From NCBI GenBank assembly GCA_030841195.1, contig JAVEDA010000472.1, forward strand, positions 1 through 6,221: a DNA stretch of 6,221 nucleotides, given 5' to 3'. Each line of letters begins with the position of its first letter. The stretch's first letter is position 1. A program made the position numbers and the translations under genes. Positions 5,361 to 6,221 of this stretch are shown here, one piece after another. The DNA is from Actinomycetota bacterium. Its GTDB lineage: Bacteria; Actinomycetota; Actinomycetes; JACCUZ01. The notes beneath the pieces are model-generated. The model ran no database searches. It saw only the letters and a program-made list of their open reading frames with translations, and was not told the origin of the DNA.

Positions 5361-6221
5361 GTGCCCGCCAGCCCCGGAGACACCGAGCGATCAGCCCAGG
5401 TGCCGCACCGCACCGACCCGTCGGTGATCCGCAACTTCTGCATCATCGCGCACATCGACCACGGCAAGTCGACGCTGGCGGACCGGATGCTGCAGGCCAC
5501 CGGCGTGGTCGACGACCGGACGATGCGGGCGCAGTACCTGGACCGGATGGACATCGAGCGCGAGCGCGGCATCACCATCAAGAGCCAGGCGGTGCGGCTG
5601 CCGTTCACCGCCCACGACGGCCGGACCTACGCGCTGAACATGATCGACACACCGGGGCACGTGGACTTCACCTACGAGGTGTCCCGCTCGTTGGCCGCCT
5701 GCGAGGGCTGCGTGCTGCTGGTCGACGCGGCGCAGGGCATCGAGGCGCAGACGCTGGCCAACCTCTATCTCGCGCTCGAGAACGACCTGCAGATCATCCC
5801 GGTGCTCAACAAGATCGACCTGCCGTCGGCGCAGCCGGAGAAGTACGCCGCCGAGCTCGCACACATCATCGGCTGCGACCCGGGCGACGTGCTGCGGGTC
5901 AGCGCCAAGACCGGCGAAGGCGTCGGAGAGCTGCTCGACGAGATCGTCCGCCTGGTGCCGCACCCGGTCGGCGACCCGGACGCCCCGGCCCGAGCGATGA
6001 TCTTCGACAGCGTGTACGACGCGTACCGCGGCGTCATCACCTACGTCCGCGTCATCGACGGCAACCTGTCGTCGCGCGAGCGCATCCTGATGCTCTCGAC
6101 CAAGGCGCAGCACGAGATGCTCGAGATCGGCGTCATCTCGCCGGAGCCGGTCCCGTCGACCGGTCTCGGGGTCGGCGAGGTCGGCTACCTGATCACCGGG
6201 GTGAAGGACGTCCGCCAGTCG
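5361..6221 (+). CDS. lepA: Elongation factor 4 (LepA), N-terminal part (3' end outside window)
   Basis: Ribosome-binding translational GTPase, proposed to back-translocate or rescue stalled ribosomes and to assist 30S assembly or initiation. The 287 codons seen are a little under half of the usual 600 or so. All five GTPase motifs are intact: AHIDHGKS (30–37), the switch I RGIT with T72, DTPGH (96–100), NKID (150–153) and SAK (181–183). The beta-barrel domain II follows from about 207 (ARAMIFDSVYDAYRGVITYVRV). The GTG at 5361 is chosen because its product VPASPGD…RTDPSVIRNFCI resembles the N terminus I recall for Streptomyces LepA (MPATP…RTDPALIRNFCI). A GTG at 5400 would also keep the whole GTPase domain, and an in-frame ATG at 5319 has only an overlapping GGGAGG and no homology. 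It is divergent from the phosphotransferase gene; the family call is certain, the start fairly so. Confidence 0.95.
   Translation, partial: MPASPGDTERSAQVPHRTDPSVIRNFCIIAHIDHGKSTLADRMLQATGVVDDRTMRAQYLDRMDIERERGITIKSQAVRLPFTAHDGRTYALNMIDTPGHVDFTYEVSRSLAACEGCVLLVDAAQGIEAQTLANLYLALENDLQIIPVLNKIDLPSAQPEKYAAELAHIIGCDPGDVLRVSAKTGEGVGELLDEIVRLVPHPVGDPDAPARAMIFDSVYDAYRGVITYVRVIDGNLSSRERILMLSTKAQHEMLEIGVISPEPVPSTGLGVGEVGYLITGVKDVRQS

Noticed and set aside
5391..6113. A 240-codon minus-strand open frame across lepA
   Set aside because: It is antisense to an intact GTPase domain, and its Asp/His/Arg/Val-rich composition is the complement of lepA codon bias.

Overview
The window is high-GC DNA (C/G at most third positions, GTG starts, sparse Shine-Dalgarno sequences) from an actinomycete. 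The gene order comEA–comEC–holA, then rpsT on the opposite strand, then lepA matches the conserved chromosomal block known from Streptomyces and relatives. I cannot name the genus from the sequence alone. It reads as core chromosome. I see no insertion sequence, phage gene, CRISPR array, tRNA or rRNA.

Layout. Bases 1–443 hold the 3' part of comEA (SLBB plus helix-hairpin-helix DNA-binding domains), cut by the window edge. Its stop codon overlaps the GTG start of comEC (440–2809), the inner-membrane DNA-uptake channel with a C-terminal metallo-beta-lactamase domain. After a 26-base gap comes holA (2836–3807), the delta subunit of the DNA polymerase III clamp loader. A TAGCCT box placed seven bases before its ATG suggests a leaderless promoter of its own. 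holA converges on rpsT (ribosomal protein S20, minus strand, 3893–4153). A perfect 12-bp hairpin sits midway between the two stop codons and probably terminates from both sides. rpsT has a leader of about 100 bases behind an extended -10 promoter. Upstream of it on the same strand lies a complete APH-fold small-molecule kinase (4331–5260) of unknown substrate. It is divergent from lepA (5361 onward, EF-4 translational GTPase), of which 287 codons are visible before the window ends.

How the genes relate. comEA and comEC are translationally coupled and act together in DNA uptake. holA, rpsT and lepA are replication and translation housekeeping genes that share the locus but not a pathway. The phosphotransferase is the one accessory-looking gene. 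All genes look intact apart from the two cut by the window edges. I found no credible novel system here; the points worth checking are regulatory (leaderless promoters, a two-way terminator, the rpsT leader) plus the unknown substrate of the kinase.
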